Shown here in pieces: positions 22,016 through 33,605 of a stretch of DNA of 64,000 nucleotides. The notes under the pieces are model-generated. The model had not been told where the DNA came from, searched no databases, and saw only the letters and a list, made by a program, of their open reading frames with translations. Position numbers and translations under genes: made by a program. Each line of letters begins with the position of its first letter. The first letter of the stretch is position 1. The stretch is from Branchiostoma floridae (lineage: Eukaryota; Chordata; Leptocardii; Amphioxiformes; Branchiostomatidae), in assembly GCF_000003815.2 (NCBI RefSeq), contig NC_049996.1, forward strand, positions 14,707,327 to 14,771,326, written 5' to 3'.

Positions 22016-22894
22016 GGTGGCAGACATGATGCTCGAAAAGGGGTAAAAACGGTACTTTCATGACTATTGTTCCAATGATCTCATACTACTTGTCCCTCCA
22101 CTTCACTTTCACTTCAGCGCAACATTAAGTTTTCTTCAAACTCACACCGCTACACTGTTCAATTGCCGAAGTCCTTTTTACAGCAACAGCAACAGTTTCT
22201 TTCCCCGGACAGCCAAATTATGGAACTCTATGGAACTGGACGACACCTGTTTCCCTCCTGTCTACAACTCATCAGCCTTCAATACCTCTAGTCCACCGCT
22301 ATCTCAGTGTACAATTATTTCCAACTTTTTAGCCTCGAAGTGGACTTTGCTCTGAACAATCTTGTTAAAAAAACCTGTAAGATACTGTCAATGTAGCTCT
22401 CATTGGTTTGGGCATCATGCGCAAAATAAATTTAACTTCAAACGAATCCACTCCCGGGAAACAGAACATAAAGTCAACTAAATACAGTTTGATTCTAGTT
22501 GAATGTTTCTTGTACGCCACAGTCTTACACACAATTCAAGACTCTTTAATTTGATTCCCTGTCCGAAGTGGAACTCAGATTTCAGTAACCACATACCTTT
22601 CCCAGTAGGAAGTGCCTATCGTGCTTACTATTGCTGGAGTCACACGAGAAACGTCTAGTGTGTTAGCATCAAGGAATAATATTAACATACAAGTCCTTTC
22701 GGTGCTATGTAAGTTACCCCTCTTATTGGCCTTGACGTTATTCAAGCAGCGCTATTCCAAAATGTAGTCAGGGATTCTAAAATGTATACACTATGACAGC
22801 ATAAACTAACTATTTATACACCTTTGCATGAGAACTTCACCATCTGGTGCACATGTACTGCAGTTGTTATTAGATTAAACGGCAGCCCCACATG
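22016..22894. other. FREP-D 3' region and FREP-E upstream region
   Basis: No gene. A poly(A) signal lies at 22425-22430. 22490-22750 is the inverted counterpart of 13330-13610, downstream of FREP-B, and shows that the duplication extends past the coding exons. Confidence 0.55.
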
Positions 22895-25151
22895 ATGTCG
22901 TTCGTCCATGTGTTCGTGGTGACCGCAGTTCTACAGTGGTCTGTAGTGACCGGAGAAGGCCGTACTGACCAGTTGACCCTGTCACTGTGCAGGGTTTGGG
23001 GGGAGTGTCTTGAGACAGGTTGGTACAAATTGTAAATGTTGCACAAAGAGAGGTAACAAGAATACCATATGGAACAGACTCTTACCTGTATATAGCTGTA
23101 GAATTACCTACCTCACCAGACCTTCTGGTCATGGGGGGTGGGGTGGGGTGGCATGATAGATATGAAAAGGGTGATTTTAACTTAAGTAGGCAATATCGAT
23201 ACAAAGCAGGTTGGTTTTACTGAAAATGGGTCAGCTACTTTCTACCTCTTTATTACAACTGCTACCTGCTTGTATGATATTCCATACAACGCAACAGAGG
23301 AAAATCTGTTTGAAAACAGACCATAGCCGCATGCAGAGATGTGTATGTTACCATATGGAGATGAGATTTATGGCAAAGAAACTAAATTCATATAAATAGC
23401 AATCGACAATAGGACTGCTGTGCTACTTTCTTTACTCACTATGCGATACTGTACAAGGTGGTTTGCATGAATTCTGTATTGTTGGCTGTTATGTAGGATG
23501 TAATGACCAACGCTTGAATCTTTCCATTATATCTAATTATAGCCATTGGCAACAACTTGGAACACGCTGAGCTCGGAACTCCCCAGGCGATCTGTGGCGA
23601 CTTTCTGGACATGCTAGAGAAGCATGGCGTGGATTGTGGTAAGTAGAAAGACACGTATGTATGTACAGCATAGTGTGTAACTTGCTTAAAACGGTAGCAA
23701 CAATGTATTTCTAGCCTGACTAAATCGCGCTTCTAGCGGCCCGCCCGACAGTTACCGCCACCTAGGACGAGGTCAATTGAACCTCGCCATCGAGAACTTG
23801 TGTAAAGACAGGCTACCATTATCAAATGTTGACCAACAAAGATATACTCCTGTATCACAACTTGTAGATCAATATGCTATTGGCACAGTAAACAGTAGAA
23901 AATTGTATCGAACACAAGTTAGTTTGCCTGGTAACGTTTTGAACTTTAGACAATGGGTTCAGAAGCAGGACCGCTAATAATTAACTTCACAGGACTGTTA
24001 TTTCACAAATGCAGCTGGTATTGCACAAATACAAATGTAAAAGGGTACATGTATCCATTTATTTTCTTAGGAACCCTGAATGACCTTGAAGAAGAGACAG
24101 CTGATGTTGGAGGAACCCTGTCCTCACTAGAGCCTCATCCCAGTGATGAGGAGCAGCAACAAGGTGAGCCACTTAAGGTTGAAAAACGCACAAACTGTGC
24201 TTGTGGAACACAATTTGAATACCATTCTGCCATTGATACGTCTATGAATGTTAGACATCCAGGCAGTGCGTATGGTAAAAGCTACTCCAGCGACTGGATA
24301 GATTTTTGAAATGGTCAGATGTTTCAGAGAGCAACCACTGTCTTTCGTCAGTGACTAAACCAAATCTGGAAGTGCCAGCTTTTATACTATTGTTTCTCTC
24401 TTTGTAACCACTCATGCCCCATCATGATAACTACCTGTTATTATAGTTCAACACTTTTGACTCAGACATGAAGATCAAATAACACCATTTTTTTTGTAGA
24501 AAGGTTTACCAACGATTTATAACCATTTGCAAAATCATGCATAAGTTGAAGGAATAAGTCTGTACACTGATATGCAAAGTCCTAATGCTATATGTAGTAG
24601 AATTTTTTTCATTCCTTTGCCCTGCTACAGAATCTTTGACTTCAAGAGAGGATGAACAGGAGAAAAACAAAGGCGAACGAGGCAAAAAGCAACACCTTCC
24701 ACACAACCATCCGTCCATCCCTGCTGATCTTTGGCGAACAACCAACTTTGATGACTGCTCTCAGATTTATTCTGCGCAGGCAATGTTTGGTTCGATAAAT
24801 AGTGGGGTGTTTACTATCAAACCGGGTCATGGCAATGACCCAATCTCTGTGTACTGTGATCAGACCACAGATGGGGGAGGTTGGACGGTCATACAGAGGA
24901 GGTTTGACGGGTCCCTCGAGTTTTTCCGCTATATCTTGCCTTACCAAGATGGGTTTGGGGACTCTAGTGGTGAGTACTGGCTGGGGTTAGACAACATATA
25001 CCATATAACGGCCCATAACCCTTACGAGCTGTACATTGAGCTTGAGGACTGGGGAGGGAATGTGAAGTACGCCAGATACTCCACCTTCTCAGTCGGTACA
25101 ATAATAACAGCAATAAACGATAACAGCAATGTGCGTCTTTTTCTAACCTGA
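22895..25151 (+). CDS. FREP-E: fibrinogen-related gene truncated inside its fibrinogen domain
   Basis: Exons 22895-23018 (a second in-frame ATG lies at 22892), 23543-23638, 24071-24163, then exon 4 from 24631. Exon 4 follows FREP-A closely (SLTSREDEQEKNKGERG, GSINSGVFTIKPGHGND) up to NVKYARYSTFSVG. At about 25098 it switches to sequence that matches FREP intron 2 (CTAACCTGACTAAATCGCGC at 25143-25162) and stops at 25149-25151. The predicted product is 277 aa with roughly the first half of the domain, lacking the Ca and ligand pocket. It is followed at once by the tail-only FREP-F; splicing exon 3 of E to exon 3 or 4 of F would restore a full protein in frame. Confidence 0.8.
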
Positions 25152-25686
25152 CTAAATCGCGCTCCTAGCGGCCCGCCCTACAGTTACCGAACCCTATCAA
25201 TTAATTCCGCTATTGGGAGGTTGTGTATACATAGGGTACTTTTATTAAATGTTGACAAACAGAACAAATATATGATACAGTATCACAACTTGGATGTAAA
25301 CCAATGATCTATTGACAAAATAAACAGTAGAAAATAGAATCAAACAAAAGTTAATTTGTTTAGTAACGTTTTGAACTTTAGACATCTGACACAGGAGCAG
25401 GATCGCTAATAATGAACTGCTCACCACGTTTATTTTATATGAACACCAAACATGGCACTACCATATCAATACACCCAACATGACACTACCATATCAAGAC
25501 AGTTTGAGAATACATGTCTATCTTTCCCCTAGGAGATGTATCATGGCAATTTGACCAAATCATTCTATTGACACAGCATATAGTAAGATAAATAGATAAA
25601 AAGTAATATGTCTAGGCTTTCTTTTGACATAAGCACTTGAGAATTACGACGAATAAAAGTAATGTATGTGTCAATTCTTCCCTTAG

Positions 25687-26996
25687 GAACTCTGCAGGAC
25701 CCTGAAGAAGAGACAGCTGATGTAGGAGGAACCCTGTCCTCACCAGAGCCTCATCCTGGTGATGAGGAGAAAAAGCAAGGTGAACCACTTATTGTTGGAA
25801 AATGCATATACATTGTACATGTATGTGTATACCACACTTTTCATATCATTCTGTTATTTTGTTACCTCTTGAAACTTACAACCAATAATTTCCTGCTTGT
25901 TATATAACTTGACAGTGGAGACATAAAGTTCAACGTTCTCTTTGTTAGTAAATTCTACCAGCATTTTATAACCATGTCTAACGATAAGTTCACGATAAAG
26001 ACAGTTAAAATGTAGCATGAGAGGAAATCCATATTGTTATTTTTAGTCTTCGTCCTCATGCTATGTTGTAGACAAGAATACAAAGACTTACTCTTTAACT
26101 TATCTGAATTTTTTTCGATCATCCTTTATCCTTCTACAGAATCTTTGACGACTTCACCTGAGGACGAAAAGGAGATTAACAAAAGAGAACGAGGCTACAA
26201 GCAACACCTTCTACACAACCACCCGGCCAACACTGACCACCTTTGGCGAGAGCACTATTTTGATGATTGCTCTGAGATATATACTGCTCAGGCAATGTTT
26301 GGTTCTGTAGCTAGTGGGGTGTTTCCTATCAAACCGGCCCATGTTAGCGATCCGGTCTCTGTATACTGTGACCAGACCACAGATGAGGGAGGGTGGACGG
26401 CCATACAGAGGAGGTTTGACGGGTCCCTCGAGTTTTACCGCTTGATCGGTGCTTACGGAGTCGGGTTTGGAGACCCTAGTGGCGAGTACTGGCTGGGGTT
26501 AGACAACATGTACCGTCTAACGCACCAGAACGCGTACGAATTGTATATTGAGCTTGAGGACTGGATAGGGAATGTGAAGTACGCTAGATACTCCACCTTC
26601 TCAGTCGGTCCGGGAGGTGATTACATCCTGAGTGTCGGAGGGTACAGTGGGACGGCCGGGGATGGGTTCTCACTGTCGAGTTCAACATCTACATGTAACA
26701 ATGGTGTAAAGTTCAGCGCCCGTTGGCACGACCAAGATACTTACTCAGGTTCAATGGTAGAAGCTTACGGTGGTGGCTGGTGGTACAAAAGTAGCACCCA
26801 CAGTAACCTGAATGGTCCATATTTCCGAGATACCGACGGGTTCAACAACAACAATGGTTTGGGCGTCCACTGGTATCCGTTAATCAATAACCAAAACTAT
26901 TCTGTGAAGAAGACCAAAATGATGGTTCGTCCCACCGACTTCAGCACCAGGGTGGCAAAAACGAGGCTCAAAAAGAGTGAAAGTTCCTTCATTTGA
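25687..26996 (+). CDS. FREP-F: acidic exon and complete fibrinogen exon, lacking its own leader exons
   Basis: Exon 3 is 25687-25779 and exon 4 is 26140-26996, stopping after RVAKTRLKKSESSFI. The fibrinogen domain is complete (FDDCSEIYTAQAMFGS, VSVYCDQTTDEGGWTAIQ, YSVKKTKMMVRP). Exons 1 and 2 are missing: sequence upstream of about 25100 belongs to truncated FREP-E. Because all FREP internal exons are phase 1 to phase 1, E exons 1-3 can join F exon 3 or 4 without a frame change, so E and F may act as one transcription unit. An extra Cys is present in STSTCNNG. Confidence 0.8.
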
Positions 26997-27672
26997 GCTC
27001 TCAATAGTTTTAGCATCATTTGCGAAGTAAACTTACTTCAAGAGATAACCACTAAGAAAATAAAGTAAACTTGCTAAATACAGTTTCGTTCCGCTGTTGA
27101 ATGTTTCTTGTACAGCACAGTCTCTCACATAACTCAGGACTCTTTCTGTCTGAAGCGGAACACTAGATTTCAGCACGCCATTCTGTCTGAATATGACGTG
27201 GCTGCCCTACCTGCCTGTGATATCTATTGCTTGAGTCACACCGAGAGAGTACAGTGTGTTGGCATTTAGCCTCTTTCGCAGTCTTCTTGCAGTACTGGCT
27301 TTTATTTGAGGGGAGGGAGGGATGGTAGCGCTTTTTCGCGAATTTCAACATAGGCTACATTAAACGTTCTCTAATGCCGCGCAGTAACTTCCTCTTCGGG
27401 CATTACAGAGCCCTAGTATCAATAAATGGCATTAATATGCAACTAACTTGGTCCTGATTTGAACAATTTGTTCCTTACAATATCCACTAGTATCTATGTT
27501 ACTCCAGATGATAATGGCATTGACATCATTCAAGCAGCGCTATTCCAATCATAGTCAGGGGCCCTAAAATGTATACCATATCATAACTATTTATACAGCA
27601 GTTGCATGAGAACTTCACCATCCGGTGTACATATACTGTAGCTGTTATTCGCTGAGAGATCAGCCCCACAAG
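26997..27672. other. Spacer between FREP-F and FREP-G
   Basis: Poly(A) signal at 27059-27064. The remainder is FREP-type flanking sequence homologous to regions upstream of the other copies. No separate gene. Confidence 0.5.
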
Positions 27673-30062
27673 ATGTCGTCCATCCACGTGTTCGTGGTGA
27701 CCGCAGTTCTGCAGTGGTCTGTAGTGACCGGAGAAGGCCGTACTGACCAGTTGACCCTGTCGCTGTGCAGGGTTTGGGAGGAGTGTGTTGAGACAGGTTG
27801 GTACAAGTTGTAATGTCACACAAAAATAGGTAACAAGAGTACCATATGGAACTGACTCTTACCGATATAGATATACGACGTAAGCAGGCAAAACCGATAT
27901 AATTTGGTTTCGCAGACAAGCTATCAGCTGTTATCTACTTTCTATCTCTTCATTACTGCTTCATGTCTGTACGATATTCAATATAATGCAACAGACGACA
28001 ATCTGTGTAAAAACAAACGCATTCAGTACAAAGATGTGCATGTTACCATATGTAGATGGCATACTACCATATGGAGTTTCACGAATATGCACGGGGAAAA
28101 TATTGCCTTATATACAGCCCAAACAAAGGATTAGTGAGATCGCGTGGCGCAGCGGCAGCGTGTTTGGCTCAGGACCGAGTGTAGTCGGCCCACCCAATAA
28201 CAATTAGTGTACTGATAGCAAAGAATATTCTTGTTGGTTAGTATACAGGGTGTGTTTATCAACGTTCGAATTCTTCCACTCTAGCCACTGGCAACGACTT
28301 GGAACACGCTGAGCTCGGAACTCCCCAGGCGATCTGTGGTGACTTTCTGGACATGTTACAGAAGCATGGCGTGGATTGTGGTAAGTAGAGAGACACGTAT
28401 GTATGGTCAGCATAGTGCTTACAAACGGTAGCAACAACGTTTTTCTAGCCTAACTAAATCGCGCTCCTTGCGGCCCGCCCGATAGTTACTTCCCCATAGG
28501 AAGGGGTCAAATAATCTTCGCCAGCTACGCTTGTGTTATCAGAGGCTACTATTATTGCATGTTGACCACAGAGATATACAAGTGTATCACAACCTGTAGA
28601 CCAATATTCTATTGACACAGTAAACAGTAGAAAATAAGTTCAAACAAATGTTAGTTTGCTCCGTAACGTTTTGAACTTTAGACGTTTGGCCCAGAAGCAG
28701 GGTCACTAATGATAAACTGCACACCACTTCTTTTTCATATGAGCACCTAACATGGTATTACCATTAATACACAGAATGCATGAGTAGACAGAATACATGT
28801 GTCCATTTCTCCCCTTACGAATTGATTCATGGCATAAGATCAAATCGTTCTATTGGCACAGTATGTAGTAAGATAAAACAAAAGAAAAGTAACCTAGGCA
28901 CCTGACAATTACGACGAATAAAGATAATTCATGTGTCTATTCTTTCCCCTAGGAACCCTGCAGGACCCTGAAGAACAGACAGCTGATGTTGGAGGAACCC
29001 TGTCCTCACAAGAGCCTCATCACCCTCATCCTGGTGATGAGGAGCAGCAACAAAGTGAGCTTCTTATACAGACAGATGCAACGTTTCAGTAAATGCTATT
29101 CGGTCATGGTTTTTCCTAGAATTGCACTATTAACTTCCTGCTAATACAATACAATTACAATTTCATATAGGTTCAACAGTGAAATTTTCATTGATGCTAG
29201 AGGTCTAGTTGCCGTGTCATTTGTCACAGAGTCTCCAACGACAACTAATGACGAAGAGAACAGGAAACGGGGAGACCACAGGCAACGCCTTCCACACAAC
29301 CATCCGGCCAACACTGACGACCTCTGGCGAGAGAACCATTTTGATGACTGTTCTGAGATTCACACTGCTCAGGCGATGTTTGGTTCTGTAGCTAGCGGGG
29401 TGTTTTCTATCAAACCGGCCCATGTTAACGACCCAGTCTCTGTATACTGTGACCAAACCACAGATGGGGGAGGGTGGACGGTCATACAGAGGAGGTTTGA
29501 CGGGTCAATCGAGTTTTTCCGCCGTATTTGGGCTTACCAAGACGGGTTTGGGGACTCTAGTGGAGAGTATTGGCTGGGGTTAGACAACATGTACCGTCTA
29601 ACGCACCAGAACGTGTACGAGTTATATATTGAGCTAGAGGACTGGGCAGGGAATGTGAAGCACGCCAGATACTCCACCTTCTCAATCGGTCCGGGAGGTG
29701 ATTACATCCTGAGTGTCGGGGGGTATAGTGGGACGGCCGGGGATGGGTTCCAACTGTCGGACTCTTCATCTGGCAACAATGGTGCAAAGTTCAGCACCCG
29801 TGGGCACGACAAAGACAACCACTCCTCACATTCAATGGCAGAAGTGTACGGTGGTGGCTGGTGGTACAGTGATGGTGGTGGCTACAGTAGCCTGACCGGT
29901 CCGTACTTCCGAGATACCGACGGGTTCAACGTCAACGATGGTGCGGGTGTCCTTTGGTATCCGTTCCACTATGAATGGTACTATTCTCTGAAAAAGACCA
30001 AAATGATGGTCCGTCCCACCGACTTCAGCACCAGGGTGGCAAAAAGGCTGGGAAAGGAGTAG
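27673..30062 (+). CDS. FREP-G: secreted fibrinogen-related protein, complete
   Basis: Exons 27673-27796, 28285-28380, 28953-29054 and 29230-30062; 384 aa. The leader is SSIHVFVVTAVLQWSVV; exon 2 is NDLEHAELGTPQAICGDFL; exon 3 is longer than in its relatives because of an added His-Pro stretch (EPHHPHPGDEEQQQ). Fibrinogen domain: FDDCSEIHTAQAMFGS, VSVYCDQTTDGGGWTVIQ, GEYWLGLDNMY, RGHDKDNHSSHSMAEVYGGG, ending KTKMMVRPTDFSTRVAKRLGKE. The poly(A) signal AATAAA comes 8 bases after the stop. A tRNA-like SINE head lies in intron 1 (28136-28205). This is the outermost member, apparently outside the inverted duplication, and most like FREP-F. Confidence 0.92.
28136..28205 (+). mobile_element. tRNA-like SINE fragment in FREP-G intron 1
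   Basis: Has an A-box-like GTGGCGCAGCGG and a following GGCTCAGGACCGAG, but the B box is degenerate. It shares the GTGGCGC..CGGCAGC start with the SINE at 3201. Confidence 0.45.
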
Positions 30063-33000
30063 AATCCTGAATAAAGGTTTTAGCTCTCAGAGCTTCTAGC
30101 ATTATGGTCCCATATGCGTGAAGTGTTTTGTTTAATTTGTTGATTGTTCTTTGTATATCTTAGTATACACAGAAGCAAAATTCCTCCAACGACTTTTGGT
30201 GTATTGGGCAGTGCCTATCTCCATTTGTATAACCCTTGGTCATACAGTAGCTTCGGTGCTTAGACGAGTACATTTCAGTAGCAACACACCATACCAAATA
30301 AAAAATGTATATCCGGCGGTTGCGTATTGGAGTTATTGCTCGAGTCACAGCAAGAAAGAACAATAAGACTTGGTGCGGATTTTCATAATGTGTCCCTTGT
30401 TTCAATATTCACGACTATATTGGTTTAATACTTTCCTTTATAAAGCTGACATCATTGATAGCAAAAGAATCGTTTGGCTTGCGGTGTATGTTGCAACCTA
30501 AGTTTAACTTAATGATGTCATACTTATAAAGTTATTTATTGTAAGAATCATGAGGGTTGTGTTTCTAGTTGTTGTACAAATGCCAATACAGTAGAAGCCG
30601 CTTAATTGCACGGCCCATTTGCCAGTAAGTCTTACCAAAGACTATGTCTGCTAATACCCGTCACATTATCCACGATGTGTGTGTGTGTGTGTGTAGATCC
30701 ACACTTTTAAATTGTAAAGTTAATTGGGAATTTGTAATTATTATACTTTGATTAATGCACGTAGGCTGAGCTTTCCTTCATACTCTCTTTTGTACCTTAC
30801 GAGGCAATTTAGTCTACGGACTACGAACTTGTATGACTTTGTGTGTGTTGATAAATAAACCAGTTCTCTCTCTCTCTCTCTCATCTTCGGGCATACAGCA
30901 AAGTCAGCCATATCTAAGATCGACAGAGGGTTGCGCGTATTTTTCACATGAAAACCGCCTGTCACATATAAGCCATACTTTGTACCTTGTACAATTGTTG
31001 TGCAATAAAGTTATTATTATAAGCGAGGCTCGGGCGATTGCCGCAGAATCGTCGTCCGATCTATTTTCGCGAAATGTGACAGGGGCATTAGCACTCAGCT
31101 ATTGGGTATGAGCATGAGAGTACAGCTGTTAATCGGAATGACCGGTGCAACCCCAAACAGTGCAAGTCTCTATACCCCTAGTCCCGGTTCTTCACTGGCT
31201 TGATTTTCTAATCCAAACAGCCTCTTTGGTCCACTGGTACAGTAGCACTCCAGTCAGAAGCTCTGAGGAAGATGTCTGAAGGGCATCAAAACGTATTACT
31301 AAGTAGGTGAGAGACATTTCTAGTTGTGTGAAAGAAAAATCTAATCCTTTGTTCTACCCACCCGATGAAATAATTTTGAGAAACAGAAATACGTTCAACA
31401 ATGAGTGACCCACACAATTGTTTGTAGAGAGAGTGTCTGCATTTAATTTTCATTTTTGAATGCAAAGATATTCCACATTTAGACTACCACCAATTCTGTC
31501 TCTAGGATGGTACACCTCTGACTGCTAGGTCATTCTTTTTTTCCATAAAAAGATACAATACTCTATCTTACTACAGAAATTTTACAGATGCAAGAAAACT
31601 GTGGACTTTGAGAAAGGTGTAAGGTGAACTCCCATTCTATACACCAGGTGTGTTAAGACTGTCACAATAAAAAAAGGTAATTTCAAGACATCTACTACTC
31701 ATAATTCTCAGAAGCACACTTCAGCTATTCAGCTGTTCAATACACTCTTGATAAGGCTTCAATAAGCGTGTTCATGGCTCAGAGTGCGCATGTCTTAGCG
31801 TGTTATCCAGCCGTATTATAGCTCCCGAGTCTCTTCTGTCCTCTCTGCAACTCGGGAGCTATAATACGGATGGATAACAGGCTACGCATGTGCAGCGTAT
31901 TGTGGGTAATATGTCAAAGGTCAAGGCCCCTAACTTGTAAACAGTTCTCTCTCACCATTGCCTTGATTTGTATAACAATTTCGAGACGTGATGTGTATAC
32001 ATGTCAGGGGCTTTGACCTTTGACACATTACCCATAGTTCCTGGCGCTGCGTATGCGTATTTGAAACAGTGGACATGCTTATCATGCCAATTTTCTCATG
32101 TAACAGTCTTAGGGCACCCGGCGGATCTAGGAGAGTTGGCATTGCCATACAAAAGTTGAAGGTACTCTTTTATTGGTTCTGAGACACTGTGTACCATATT
32201 GACAAGTAATTTTCTACAATGCCATTTATTTATCCACCATCATAACAATTGCAAAGATACCTTTTACAAGGTACAGCACTACATGTACCTCTTCCTGCAA
32301 AACACTTTAAAGACTGTGTAAAATGTGGTCCTTCAAAAGTGGAAAGCTAACACTTTAAATTGTAACCTACTGACTTCTTCCTAACGTTGTTTGTGTGGCT
32401 TTGGGAATGATCATTTTAATGATGTTTATCCATTCACATGTAATACATGTGTCAGTGAAAACATACATAGGGCGAAAGTATACAGTGGGGGGGGGGGGGT
32501 GACAGTGTTTCAAGATTTGAAACTGCTCTCCAGATATTCCAGCAAGCTTTTATTTAACACCACTTTCAAATAGTTGGGCAGCAATCGAGTATACCCCCTA
32601 GTCCCCGTAGATTAACACTGACAAATGCATACTTCGGTTCAAATTACAATTCAGCATTTTGCATTACCGGTACATAGGAAAATGCATAGGAAGATGCATG
32701 AAGTTACACCTAGGGAAAAAACGTTGTGTTTCCTGTTTCAGTCCTGAACAAATTAGGGTCTGTAGGTAGATTATTTTCTTTTTTTTTCTTGTATTTTTTT
32801 AGGCTGGCCAAAACTCTTGTGATACATATTACAATACAGTTGAACAAAGTAACTGAAATGCATAAGGACACCTGTATTTCAATGTCAAACTTTAATTTTG
32901 TGCATAAGCGATACATTTATCCTTCATTAGATAGGACAAGCAGTGTTTTTACTTCAACAGGAAGCAGGATGAATAAAAATTCTAACTGGCAGCTATGTGA

Positions 33001-33605
33001 CTCCATTGACCACCCCCCAAAAAATCTCTAGGGTCAGCAGGTTTTTCTAGGGTACGTAGAGAAACAGGAAACACAACATTTTTTTCCTAGGCTCTATTCA
33101 CCAAATAGTATTTAACTGTACCAGCATCTGGTTCTAGCATAAATAGCACGTCATTCTAAGACTCTGATTCCTAAATGTGAAGTGTTCTATTTTTGACAAA
33201 AATGTTTGCAATGTTTTATCTGCCGGCATTCTAAGAACATGGGAGAAAAATATACCTCTTCCAGCAACTCCTAAATTGTCCTCTTAAAACAAAGAAACAA
33301 AAAATACAAATTGTCGTTATGACATCCTTATAAGGAAAACAATCTAAAGTTGCAGCAATTTTAACCAAAAAAATTTACATAAAAAACACGTTTTCGACAT
33401 AAATTTGAACAGTTTTTTTTGTTTTTAAAGCAAGAAATAGTATTGAGATGTCAAATCCCTCTCACTCACTATCCAATTTATCTTCTGTTGTTCCTCAAGG
33501 AACGCTTAAACAAATTCAAGTAAAAGCCTTCAAGGCAAAGAGCTTTAAAGGTATATTTTTCCTCCATGTAAACTAGGGACAAAGAAAACAGACACTAGTT
33601 AAGGT
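30063..33605. other. Gene-free region between FREP-G and ERP44
   Basis: No coding region recognised. Contents: a solitary pogo-like terminus (CAGTAGAAGCCGCTTAATTG) at 30599; GT and CT microsatellites near 30678 and 30868; a LINE 3' tail ending AATAAAGTTATTATTAT near 31020; a hammerhead-like repeat at 31244-31300; a perfect-looking palindrome at 31803-31880; an inverted-repeat element at 31884-32057; a G13 run near 32487. The FREP cluster ends at its left side and the ERP44 3' UTR must lie at its right side. Confidence 0.6.
31803..31880. repeat. Near-perfect palindrome (hairpin)
   Basis: Left arm TTATCCAGCCGTATTATAGC..CCCGAGT and right arm ACTCGGGAGCTATAATACGG..GGATAAC pair over about 28 bases around a 20-base loop. 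It is likely a small palindromic MITE. It directly adjoins a second inverted-repeat element at 31884-32057, whose arms share GGGTAAT and TGTCAAAGGTCAA. Confidence 0.75.
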
